From Candidatus Palauibacter scopulicola (GTDB taxonomy: Bacteria > Gemmatimonadota > Gemmatimonadetes > Palauibacterales > Palauibacteraceae), in assembly GCF_947581915.1 (NCBI RefSeq), contig NZ_CANPWG010000003.1, positions 1-37,110 on the forward strand: a stretch of DNA of 37,110 nt, in the 5' to 3' direction. The notes beneath the pieces were generated by a model. The model saw only the letters and a program-made list of their open reading frames with translations. It had not been told where the DNA came from and searched no databases. The first letter of the stretch is position 1. Each line of letters starts with the position of its first letter. Shown piece after piece: positions 27,088 to 34,918 of the stretch. The position numbers and the translations under genes were made by a program.

Positions 27088-27582
27088 ATGCCCCGACTAC
27101 CCTTCGCCACCCGCCGCACCGCCCGGATCATGCCGGTCGCCTTGCCGCCGGCCGCGCCGCTGCCGGTTGCCTTGCTCCTGGCCGCCTTGCTTCCGGCGCT
27201 GAGTGCGGCGCCCGCCGCCGCCCAGAAGCGCTTTCCCGACCCGCCTCCGGAGCACGGCCTGTACTCGGATGCGGTGCGGGTGGGAGATCTCGTATTCCTC
27301 GCAGGTGTCGTGAACCGCGATCCCGATCCCGCCACCCAGTTTCGCAACGCGTTCCGCCACATCGGCCAGGTTCTTGAGGAAGCCGGGTCGAGCCTCGATC
27401 GGGTGATCGACATCACCACCTATCACCTCGACATGCACGCCCACATCGACACCTTCATCGAGGTCAAGGACGAGTTCCTTCCCGAGCTTCCATCCTGGAC
27501 CGCGGTGGGGGTGACCGAACTCTACAGTCCAGGCGTGCTGATCGAGGTCAAGGTGATCGCGGCGGTCGATGACAAGGGCTGA
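27088..27582 (+). CDS. exported RidA-like (YjgF/UK114) protein lacking the catalytic Arg
   Basis: A 164-residue protein: a signal peptide (cleavage near AAAQ, residue 46) followed by a RidA/YjgF fold (VRVGDLVFLAGVV, QFRNAFRHIGQVLEEAGSSLDRVIDITTYH, VGVTELYSPGVLIEVKVIA). RidA enzymes hydrolyse reactive enamines/imines and are normally cytoplasmic. Here a secretion signal is evident. The position equivalent to the RidA Arg (E. coli Arg105, in the PxR segment) reads PSWTAV, so Trp137 replaces it and imine deaminase activity is doubtful. GGAGG at 27079-27083 supports the ATG. The next gene starts 14 bases before this stop, so the product is probably linked to the PQQ enzyme. Confidence 0.85.
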   Translation: MPRLPFATRRTARIMPVALPPAAPLPVALLLAALLPALSAAPAAAQKRFPDPPPEHGLYSDAVRVGDLVFLAGVVNRDPDPATQFRNAFRHIGQVLEEAGSSLDRVIDITTYHLDMHAHIDTFIEVKDEFLPELPSWTAVGVTELYSPGVLIEVKVIAAVDDKG

Positions 27583-29581
27583 CGGCGGATCCGTCACTCC
27601 GGATCGCGCGCGCCGGATCGCGCTCGGTCTGGCGTTCGGGATCGGGGTGGCTCTCTCGGGCTGCCGCGGCGACGAGGCCGCCATCGATAGCGGCGAACGT
27701 TCGGAGCCGCTGACGGCGTACGCGGGCGACGACTGGCCCGTGTACGGTGGCGACCCCGGCGGCCTCAAGTATTCCTCTCTCACGGAGATCGACCGCTCGA
27801 ACGTCGCGGAACTCGAGGCGGCCTGGGTCTGGGAAACCGGGGAGGAACCGATTCCCGACGCGGCGAGCCCGATCCAGGGCGAACGCGTGGCGCCGGGCGC
27901 CTTCGAGGCGACGCCGATCGTCATCAACGACACGATGTGGGTCTCGACCCCCTACAGCCGAGTCGTCGCGCTGAACGCGGAGACGGGAGAGGAGTTCTGG
28001 AGCTACGATCCCAAGGCGTGGGAGTGGGGGAACCTTCACCGCGGCTGCCGCTTCTGCCACCGCGGCATCGCGCAGTGGAGCGACGGGAGCGAGCGCCGGA
28101 TCTTCCTCAACTCCCGCTGGCGGCTCATCGCGCTCGACGCCGCCACCGGCGAGCCGATTCCCGGTTTCGGGGACGGAGGCGAGGTCGACCTGACGGAGGG
28201 GCTCGCTTGGGACGCGAACCGGCTTCACATCTCCAACACATCTCCCGCCGTCGTGTACGAGGACATCGTCATCGTGGGCAGCGGCGTCCCGGACAACCGG
28301 ATCTACCGCCACAACCCGCCCGGCGATGTGCAGGCATTCGACGCGCGCACCGGCGAGCTGCGCTGGACCTTCCACACGATCCCCAAGGAAGGGGAGTTCG
28401 GGGTCGAGACGTGGGAGGACGAATCCTGGTCCTACACCGGCTCGGCGAACGTGTGGGCGCCGTTCTCGCTGGACCCGGAGCGCGGGCTCCTCTACCTGCC
28501 CGTCTCCACCCCGAACAACGACTTCTACGGCGGGCACCGGCGGGGACAGAACCTGTTCGCCGAATCGCTCGTGTGCCTGGACGCGCGGACGGGCGAGCGC
28601 GTGTGGCACTTCCAGACCGTTCACCACGGGCTGTGGGACTACGACCTTCCCGCGCCGCCCGGCTTGGTGACGATCCAGGTCGACGGGCGCGAGATCGACG
28701 CGGTCGTGGCGGTGGGCAAGACGGCTTTCACGTACGTGCTGGACCGCGAGACCGGCGAGCCGGTGTGGCCGGTCGAGGAGCGCGCCGTGCCCGAGAGCAC
28801 GGTCCCCGGCGAGGTGCCGTGGCCGACCCAGCCGTTCCCGACGCGGCCCGCGCCGTTCTCCCGACAGGGGATTACGGAGGACGATCTCATCGACTTCACG
28901 CCCGAACTGCGCGCGGAGGCGCTGGAGGTATTCCGCCGCCACCGGACCGGGCCGATCTTCACCCCGCCCTCCGTCGAGGGGACGATCATGATGCCGGGCC
29001 TCATCGGCGGGGCGGGGTGGGGCGGCGCGGCCATCGATCCCGAGAGCGGCCACATGTTCGTGAAGGCGTATGACGATCCCTTCCTGGCCCGCGTCGCCGA
29101 AGCGGAGCCGGGGGAGGGAGACGCGGACTATCTCCCGAACTTCGCGAGCACGCTCTCGGTGGCCGGCGGGCTTCCGATCCTCAAGCCGCCCTACGGCACG
29201 ATCACGGCGATCGACCTCAACACGGGAGACCACCTGTGGCAGCGTCCGTTCGGGGACGACTCCGCGATCCGCGAGCACCCGGCGCTGGCGGGACTCGACC
29301 TCCCGCCCATGGGGGGCACGCCGCAGAGCCACGGCACGACGTCGGGGCCGCTGGCGACGGCGGGCGGAGTCGTCTTCCTGGCGGGTGGAACGCCGTGGAT
29401 CGAGGCCATGGATGTCCGCGACGGCGCCACCCTGTGGCGGGGGGACCTGGGCGAAGGGCTGGGGCGCGGCAACCCGATGACGTACCGCACCCGGTCCGGG
29501 CGCCAGTTCGTCGTCGTCGCGACCTCCGCCGCCGGCCAGGTCGATTCCAGGCTGCAGGCGTTCGCCCTGCCGGTCCGATGA
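27569..29581 (+). CDS. PQQ-dependent dehydrogenase lipoprotein with internal CxxCH
   Basis: A 670-residue quinoprotein dehydrogenase of the eight-bladed propeller type. Trp-docking blade motifs recur (VVALNAETGEEFWSYD, RLIALDAATGEPIPG, VQAFDARTGELRWTFHTIP, VCLDARTGERVWHFQTVHHGLWDYDLP). The last blade reads TPWIEAMDVRDGATLWRGDL. The signal ends in ALSGC with Cys32 as lipobox, so it is anchored on the periplasmic side of a membrane. The enzyme oxidises an alcohol or sugar and passes electrons to quinone or cytochrome c; the substrate is unknown. Unusual: RGCRFCHRG gives CxxCH (Cys160, Cys163, His164), a possible covalent haem site inside an early blade rather than a separate cytochrome domain. 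Overlaps both neighbours. Confidence 0.92.
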   Translation: MTRADGGSVTPDRARRIALGLAFGIGVALSGCRGDEAAIDSGERSEPLTAYAGDDWPVYGGDPGGLKYSSLTEIDRSNVAELEAAWVWETGEEPIPDAASPIQGERVAPGAFEATPIVINDTMWVSTPYSRVVALNAETGEEFWSYDPKAWEWGNLHRGCRFCHRGIAQWSDGSERRIFLNSRWRLIALDAATGEPIPGFGDGGEVDLTEGLAWDANRLHISNTSPAVVYEDIVIVGSGVPDNRIYRHNPPGDVQAFDARTGELRWTFHTIPKEGEFGVETWEDESWSYTGSANVWAPFSLDPERGLLYLPVSTPNNDFYGGHRRGQNLFAESLVCLDARTGERVWHFQTVHHGLWDYDLPAPPGLVTIQVDGREIDAVVAVGKTAFTYVLDRETGEPVWPVEERAVPESTVPGEVPWPTQPFPTRPAPFSRQGITEDDLIDFTPELRAEALEVFRRHRTGPIFTPPSVEGTIMMPGLIGGAGWGGAAIDPESGHMFVKAYDDPFLARVAEAEPGEGDADYLPNFASTLSVAGGLPILKPPYGTITAIDLNTGDHLWQRPFGDDSAIREHPALAGLDLPPMGGTPQSHGTTSGPLATAGGVVFLAGGTPWIEAMDVRDGATLWRGDLGEGLGRGNPMTYRTRSGRQFVVVATSAAGQVDSRLQAFALPVR

Positions 29582-30483
29582 CGGAGGCCGTGGATGGGGC
29601 GGGGCGCGACCTGAAGGGGCAGGTCGCCGTCGTCACCGGCGCCAACTCGGGCGTCGGGAAGTCCGCCGCTCAACTCCTCTCGCGCGCGGGCGCCGACGTG
29701 ACCATGGTGTGCCGCAGCCGCGAGCGGGGGGAGCCGGCGCTTGCCGACGTGCGGCAGGCGGGGGCCGCGGCGGGCGCGGATGTCCGCCTCGAACTCGCCG
29801 ACCTCTCGCTCCAGGCCGACGTCCGCGCCCTCGCCGACCGCCTGGCCGCCCGCCTCCCGGCGATCGACATCCTCGTGAACAACGCCGGCGTCTGGCTCCA
29901 TCGGCGCCAGATCTCGTCCGAGGGCTTCGAGGTGACGTTCGCGACGAACCACCTCGGCCATTTCCTCCTCACCCATCAGCTTCTCGAACCGCTCGCGGCC
30001 GGGCGCGGCCGGATCGTCAACGTGAGCTCCGAAGCACACCGGAACGGGGACCTGCGCCGCGCCGCACTCGATGCCATCGTCCGCGGCGACGCCTGGAAGG
30101 GCGGCTTCCAGGCCTACGGCGATACGAAGCTGGCCAACGCCCTTTTCACCTTCGAGTCCGAGCGCCGCTGGGGTGCCCGCGGGATCACCGCGAACGCCGT
30201 TCACCCCGGCGTCCTGCGTACGCAGATCTGGCGGAAGAACCGGAGCGCCCTGGGCCTGCTCCTGAATGCGGCGAAGGGCCTGATGGCGAAGCCCGAGGTC
30301 GGCGGCCGGGCCGTGATGCAGCTCGTCGAGGACCCTGCCCGCGACAAGGTGACCGGGCGGTACTTCAAGGTGGAATCCGAGGTCGCCGCGACGGCGCAGG
30401 CCTACGACGAGGATCTCGCCCGGAAACTCTGGGACCAGAGCCTCGAATGGACCGGCATCGCCCGGACAGACGGCCCCGGCTAG
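29578..30483 (+). CDS. short-chain dehydrogenase/reductase (retinol-dehydrogenase-like)
   Basis: A 301-residue NAD(P)-dependent oxidoreductase of the classical SDR fold. The cofactor loop TGANSGVG is near 20-27, NNAG near 101-104, catalytic Ser in IVNVSSEAH, and YGDTK holds the Tyr and Lys. The overall pattern (FEVTFATNHLGHFLLT, NAVHPGVLRTQIW) resembles the retinol dehydrogenase/WWOX-like branch, which prefers hydrophobic alcohols or ketones. No signal peptide, so cytoplasmic. The start overlaps the PQQ dehydrogenase stop (ATGA). It may act on the same or a related substrate as that enzyme; inference. Confidence 0.92.
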   Translation: MTEAVDGAGRDLKGQVAVVTGANSGVGKSAAQLLSRAGADVTMVCRSRERGEPALADVRQAGAAAGADVRLELADLSLQADVRALADRLAARLPAIDILVNNAGVWLHRRQISSEGFEVTFATNHLGHFLLTHQLLEPLAAGRGRIVNVSSEAHRNGDLRRAALDAIVRGDAWKGGFQAYGDTKLANALFTFESERRWGARGITANAVHPGVLRTQIWRKNRSALGLLLNAAKGLMAKPEVGGRAVMQLVEDPARDKVTGRYFKVESEVAATAQAYDEDLARKLWDQSLEWTGIARTDGPG

Positions 30484-30546
30484 CGACAGCCGCGCTGAGT
30501 CTTGCCATCCCCCCGCGAGCGCTTCATCTTCATCTGACCTTCCTAA

Positions 30547-30575
30547 TTGAGAATGATTCTCATTATCATTATTAC
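30547..30575 (+). promoter_or_regulatory. Fur-controlled promoter of the chelatase/HmuY/receptor operon
   Basis: TTGAGA (30547-30552) and TATTAC (30570-30575) are 17 bases apart, a plausible sigma-70 promoter. Between them TGAGAAT-G-ATTCTCA (30548-30562) is a perfect 7-1-7 inverted repeat of the Fur type. A second, weaker copy (TGATTCT-C-ATTATCA, 30554-30568) overlaps it by 9 bases, as in overlapping Fur dimer sites. Binding would block the -35 box and spacer, giving repression when iron is plentiful. The AT-rich island contrasts with the surrounding GC-rich DNA. Confidence 0.85.
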
Positions 30576-30588
30576 CAAGGTCGGACCG

Positions 30589-31629
30589 ATGCCGAACAGA
30601 CTGCGGGCGTCCTTCGGCGCCCTGGGAGTGATCTGGACACTGAGCGGGTGTGCGTCCGCAGGGGGGACGCGGCCCGCCGCCGAACCGACCTCTCGCCCGG
30701 AGCGCTCGGAAGTTGCGACCGAATCGGAGCCCCGCCCGGGGATTCTCGTCATGGCGCACGGGGGCGGGGAGGAGTGGAACGGACGGGTCGAGGACGCAGT
30801 GCGGCCGCTGCGCGACAGGGTCCCCGTGTCCCTTGCGCTGGGGATGGCCAACCCCGAGACGATGCAGGCCGCCCTCGACGCGCTCGCCGACGAGGGCGTG
30901 AACACGGTGGCGGTCGTGAGGTTGTTTGTATCCGGGGCGTCGTTCCTGCACCCGACGGAGTACCTGCTCGGCCTCCGTCCCGACCCGCCCGAGCGCGCCA
31001 TGGTGGGGCACCGAATGGTGAGTGGGGCGGAGCTCGATCCGCTCGCGAACAGCAGCCGGATCCTGCTGGAGATGGGGGGGTTGGGAGGATCCGGCCAGGC
31101 GGCTCGCACTCTGGTCGACCGGGCTGCGACGGCCGGTGTAACTCCCGCTGAGAGCGGCGTGCTGTTGCTCGCGCATGGCATGGGGGATGAAGGAGAGGAC
31201 CGACAGGTGCTCCGCTCCATGGAGGACGCGGCCGGGGCCCTGCGGGGCGGCGGCTACGCGGAAGTCCACGTCGGCACGCTGAGAGAAGACTGGGCCAGCG
31301 CGAGGGAAGAGGCGGAGGCGCGGATCCGAGCCCTGGTGGCGGGAATGGGGGAGCGTCACCGGCACGTCCTCGTGATCCCGTACCGCGTGTCCGGCTTCGG
31401 GCCCTACGCCGACGTACTGGAAGGTCTCGAATACACCGGCACCGAGGGCTTTCTGCCCCACCCCCTCATCACCGACTGGATCGAGACGAAGGCTACGGCG
31501 CGCTTCTGCGCCACCGGTCTCGATTCACCCCTCGGACCTTGTACCACTGCCGCGGGAGGGCGCGCGCCTTCACCCCTCCGCGAGCAGCCATCGAACCCCG
31601 AACCGCGCCAGCTCTCGACACGGAGGTGA
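30589..31629 (+). CDS. CbiX/SirB-like chelatase-fold lipoprotein, first gene of Fur-box operon
   Basis: A 346-residue lipoprotein (lipobox TLSGC, Cys21) with two tandem class II chelatase-type halves. In half 1, ILVMAHGGG gives His57 and VVRLFVSGASFLHPTEYLLG gives His121, the places of the two metal-handling His of CbiX/SirB. In half 2, VLLLAHGMGD keeps His196 but LVIPYRVSGFGPYADVLEGL lacks the second His. The end, FLPHPLITDWI, is also CbiX-like. Normal family members insert Co or Fe into sirohydrochlorin in the cytoplasm; here it is exported and iron-regulated. Removing metal from a tetrapyrrole or binding one is a plausible new role, but inference. I start at ATG 30589 because an earlier frame would translate the Fur box. 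Confidence 0.82.
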   Translation: MPNRLRASFGALGVIWTLSGCASAGGTRPAAEPTSRPERSEVATESEPRPGILVMAHGGGEEWNGRVEDAVRPLRDRVPVSLALGMANPETMQAALDALADEGVNTVAVVRLFVSGASFLHPTEYLLGLRPDPPERAMVGHRMVSGAELDPLANSSRILLEMGGLGGSGQAARTLVDRAATAGVTPAESGVLLLAHGMGDEGEDRQVLRSMEDAAGALRGGGYAEVHVGTLREDWASAREEAEARIRALVAGMGERHRHVLVIPYRVSGFGPYADVLEGLEYTGTEGFLPHPLITDWIETKATARFCATGLDSPLGPCTTAAGGRAPSPLREQPSNPEPRQLSTRR

Positions 31630-31634
31630 GTCGC

Positions 31635-32711
31635 ATGCGCAGCAGTCCGGCCGTCTCGCCGCGGATTCCGCTCCGCGCGCTGACGATTCCATTCATGCTC
31701 GCGGCCGTTGCGGCATGCGAGTCGGAAGTCGCCGCCCCCGACGAGGAGACGTTCGAAGAAGGCGTGATCTCGATCGACGCCTCGTCGCCCGTCTCCCTCG
31801 CCTATGTGAGTTTGGCCGGTGGCGGCGTGCTCTCGAACCCGGCGGACCCCGGTAGTTCCACATCCTGGGACATGGCCTTCCGCAGGTTCTCCGTCCGGTT
31901 GAACGGGGGCGTTGCGGGCCCCGGCTCGGTGTCCGCGGTCAGCCTGGGGAACAACGCGAACCTGACGGCGGATCAGGTCACGGCGCTGACCCCGCAGGAC
32001 GGGGAAGCGGCGTTCGCGGCGGTCACTGAGGCCGACATTCCGGCGGCGGGATTCGTCGAGGATGCCCTGGCGCCGGAGACCGGTCCATCGTGGTTCCGCT
32101 TCGACCGCCAGTCGGGCGCGATCGTGGCGAACCCCGGTGCGGCCTGGAAGCTGCGCGAGGGTTCGGGGCGCGGGTACGGCGTGATTCGGATGGTGGACAT
32201 CGCGATGCAGGGAGAGCGGCCCGTGGGCGCGACCATCCAGTTCCGCCGTCACGACCCGGGCGGCAGTCTCGGCGCGCCGGAAACCGTCGCGCTGGATCTC
32301 ACTCGCGGCCCCGTGTACCTGAGCCTGTCGAACGGGATCGTGCGCGACCCCGCAAGCTGTGACTGGGATGTCGCGACGTCGCCCGAGTTCACGATACGGG
32401 TGAACGAAGCCTGCGGCGCGGGAACCTTCCCGCTCGACGCAACGGACGACTTCACGGCGCTGGCCCGGGCTGACGATGCGCCGGACTATGCCGGCTTCCT
32501 CTCGACAATCGCCGGCGCATTTCCGGCCACGGTGGGAGACGCGCAGGGCACGTTCTGGTACAGCATCCGGCAGAACAATCGAATGTGGCCGACCTACAAT
32601 GTCTTCCTCGTCCGCGTGGGCGCTGAGGTCTACAAGGTGCAGGTCTTCGACTACTACAATGCGACAGGCGATTCGGGTTATCCGTCCGTGAGGTTCCAGC
32701 GGCTCCGGTGA
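31635..32711 (+). CDS. HmuY-like lipoprotein
   Basis: A 358-residue lipoprotein (lipobox VAAC, Cys28) resembling HmuY, the haem-binding lipoprotein of Bacteroidetes. The hallmark segments are SSTSWDMAFRRFSVRLNGG near 75-95 and VYKVQVFDYYNATGDSGYPSVRFQRL at the C-terminus. It probably binds haem or another ligand on the outer surface and hands it to the TonB receptor encoded next. The protein is longer than P. gingivalis HmuY (about 216). GGAGGTGA at 31622-31629 overlaps the previous stop, so translation is coupled. Haem ligands of HmuY (two His) cannot be assigned here by eye. Confidence 0.85.
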   Translation: MRSSPAVSPRIPLRALTIPFMLAAVAACESEVAAPDEETFEEGVISIDASSPVSLAYVSLAGGGVLSNPADPGSSTSWDMAFRRFSVRLNGGVAGPGSVSAVSLGNNANLTADQVTALTPQDGEAAFAAVTEADIPAAGFVEDALAPETGPSWFRFDRQSGAIVANPGAAWKLREGSGRGYGVIRMVDIAMQGERPVGATIQFRRHDPGGSLGAPETVALDLTRGPVYLSLSNGIVRDPASCDWDVATSPEFTIRVNEACGAGTFPLDATDDFTALARADDAPDYAGFLSTIAGAFPATVGDAQGTFWYSIRQNNRMWPTYNVFLVRVGAEVYKVQVFDYYNATGDSGYPSVRFQRLR

Positions 32712-34918
32712 GCGGGCGCGGCGCCCGGCTGGCGCTCTGCATCGCCATCGGGTGTGTCGGCATTTTCGGGCCGGACGCGGCGCGGGCTCAGTCGCAGGCG
32801 CGCGTCTACGACCTGGAGTCGGGAGCGGGGATCCCGGATGCCGAGGTGGCGTGGATTCCGGCTCCGGTCGCGGGCGTCACCGCGGATTCCGCCGCGCGCG
32901 GGGCCGCGGTGCGGACGGACGCTGTCGGCTTCTTCGTTCCCGACCCGAGCTGGGGCTCGGGAGGCGCGATCACGGTGTCGGCGCTCGGGTACCGGGCTCG
33001 CGCCATCGCCCGGGAGGAAACAGCGGCGGCGGGGTGGCGGATCGGGCTTGAACGCGACCCGCTCGCGCTCGACGAAATCGTCGTCACGGCGAGTTCGCTC
33101 CCGCGGCTCCGCTCGCAGGTCGCCGTACCGATGGAGACGGTGGAAGCCGAGGAGATCGACGCGGCCGGCGTTGCTTCCGCAGACCGGTTGCTGGCGGAGC
33201 TTCCCGGTGTCCAGGTGACGGCGGCCACCCCGGTCGGTTCGAATCTCATGATCCGGGGCGTTGGCGGCGCCCGCGTCCTCGTCCTGCTCGATGGTCAGCC
33301 GACCGCGGGCGCGCTGCTCGAGAACCGCGACCTGAGCCGCACGTCGCTGGCGGGCGTGGAGCGGGTGGAGATCGTAAAAGGCCCCCTCTCGTCCCTGTAC
33401 GGTTCCGATGCGCTGGGCGGTGTCATAAACGTCATCACGCAGCTTCCCGCCTCGGGGTTCCGGGTCGACGCGCGCGCCGTGTCGGGCGGCGCCGGACGTC
33501 GCGAGGCGGAGGCGACGGCAAGTGGCGGAGGCCGTCTCCGGTATCGAATCACGGGTGGCTGGCGCCAGGAAGATCGGATCCCGGGACTCGCCGATGGAGG
33601 GCCGAGCGCGTTCGCCCGCGTCTGGGACTTCCGGTCGCGCCTTCAGTTCAAGGCATCGGACGCCTGGGACGTGCGCGCCACCGCCACCTACCTTCGCGAG
33701 CGGCAGCGCTGGCCCGTGGGCGGCGCCTTCTCGGGGTTCAACGACAACGCGGGGTTCTCGGGGTGGGTGGAGGCGCGCCGGCCGTTGGGTCCCGGGACGT
33801 GGAGCGGAAGCCTCTTTCTTCAGGAATACGAGCACCTGTTCCGAAGCGCCCGCGGAGATGCTCCCATCGCCGATGACGGCGAATCCACCCAGTGGGAGCG
33901 TCTCGCGAAGGGCGCCGCGGGATATTCGGCCGCCTTGGGCGGGCATTCCGTCGATGTCGGTCTCGAGGTCGCGAGCCGTGCGATCCGGTCGCCCGACAAG
34001 TTGATCGAGGAGCGGGCGGCCGACCGGCAGCTCGCGCTCTTCGCCCAGGACGCCTGGCGCCTCGGGGAGACCGTGGTGAGCGGCGGCGCCCGCCTCACCT
34101 GGAACGATCGCTGGGGCTCCAACCTCTCGCCGACCGTGGGCGTGACTCGGCGTGCCGGTACGCACGTGCGTCTGCGGGCGGCGGTGGCCCGCGGCTTCCG
34201 GGCGCCCTCCTTCAAGGAGCTGGCCTGGAACTTCGTCAACGTGGGGGGCGGCTATGTCCTCCAGGGGTTCCCGGATCTGGATCCGGAACGCTCGTGGAAC
34301 ATCTCCGGCGGGGTGGACTGGCAACCGGCGTCGACCGTTCGGATCGAAGTCGACGCCTTCACGAACCGGATTCGGAACCTCATCGAGCCGGGGTTCGTCG
34401 GGAACGCCGAGAGCGGTCTCCTCGTCTTTTCCCCCCGGAACGTCGCGGACGCGATCACGCGCGGGTTCGAGTTCAGCCTTCGCGCCGTCCTGGATCGGGC
34501 TGAGTTTGCCGCAGGCTACGCGCACCTCGACGCGTACGCGGTCGACTCCGGACTCCCTCTGGACCGGCGCGCCGCACACTCGGCGCGCGCCCGGGCCGCG
34601 TGGACCGCCGAGGCGCTCTCGGGATTTCGGCTGGATGCCACGGCACACCTCACGGGCGCCGCGCCGATCATCGGAACGGGTCCCGATGGGAGCGACGCAA
34701 GGATCGGCACGCAGGAGCGATTCGTGGCCATCGACCTGCAGACCTCCGTAGATCTCGGGCGAAGCCTCCGGCTGGTGGCCGGCGTGGACAACCTGTTCGA
34801 TGCCCGTCCGGCGGGTTGGCAGGGGGCGATAGAAAGGAAGCTGCGGGTGGGGCTTGCCGTCGAGGATCTGTTCGCACGCCGAGTCGACGAGCGCGGAGTG
34901 CCACTTCAGCCGCAGTAG
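32708..34918 (+). CDS. TonB-dependent outer-membrane receptor (haem/siderophore/cobalamin type)
   Basis: A 736-residue receptor. A signal peptide (cleavage near ARAQ, residue 28) is followed by a beta-sandwich extension and TonB box DEIVVTAS at 122-129. The plug has LAELPGVQV, LMIRGVGGARVLVLLDGQP and VERVEIVKGPLSSLYGSDALGGVINVIT. The barrel contains the haem-receptor-like FRAPSFKEL box and PDLDPERSW, but no His lies between them, unlike most HmuR proteins, so the ligand could differ. The GTG start overlaps the HmuY stop (GTGA). The C-terminal residue is not the usual Phe or Trp. Expression should follow the Fur-controlled operon. Confidence 0.93.
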   Translation: MSGRGARLALCIAIGCVGIFGPDAARAQSQARVYDLESGAGIPDAEVAWIPAPVAGVTADSAARGAAVRTDAVGFFVPDPSWGSGGAITVSALGYRARAIAREETAAAGWRIGLERDPLALDEIVVTASSLPRLRSQVAVPMETVEAEEIDAAGVASADRLLAELPGVQVTAATPVGSNLMIRGVGGARVLVLLDGQPTAGALLENRDLSRTSLAGVERVEIVKGPLSSLYGSDALGGVINVITQLPASGFRVDARAVSGGAGRREAEATASGGGRLRYRITGGWRQEDRIPGLADGGPSAFARVWDFRSRLQFKASDAWDVRATATYLRERQRWPVGGAFSGFNDNAGFSGWVEARRPLGPGTWSGSLFLQEYEHLFRSARGDAPIADDGESTQWERLAKGAAGYSAALGGHSVDVGLEVASRAIRSPDKLIEERAADRQLALFAQDAWRLGETVVSGGARLTWNDRWGSNLSPTVGVTRRAGTHVRLRAAVARGFRAPSFKELAWNFVNVGGGYVLQGFPDLDPERSWNISGGVDWQPASTVRIEVDAFTNRIRNLIEPGFVGNAESGLLVFSPRNVADAITRGFEFSLRAVLDRAEFAAGYAHLDAYAVDSGLPLDRRAAHSARARAAWTAEALSGFRLDATAHLTGAAPIIGTGPDGSDARIGTQERFVAIDLQTSVDLGRSLRLVAGVDNLFDARPAGWQGAIERKLRVGLAVEDLFARRVDERGVPLQPQ

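Noticed and set aside
30547-30588. Upstream ATG extension of the chelatase-like gene
   Set aside because: It would translate the Fur box and promoter; the lipoprotein signal begins at 30589.
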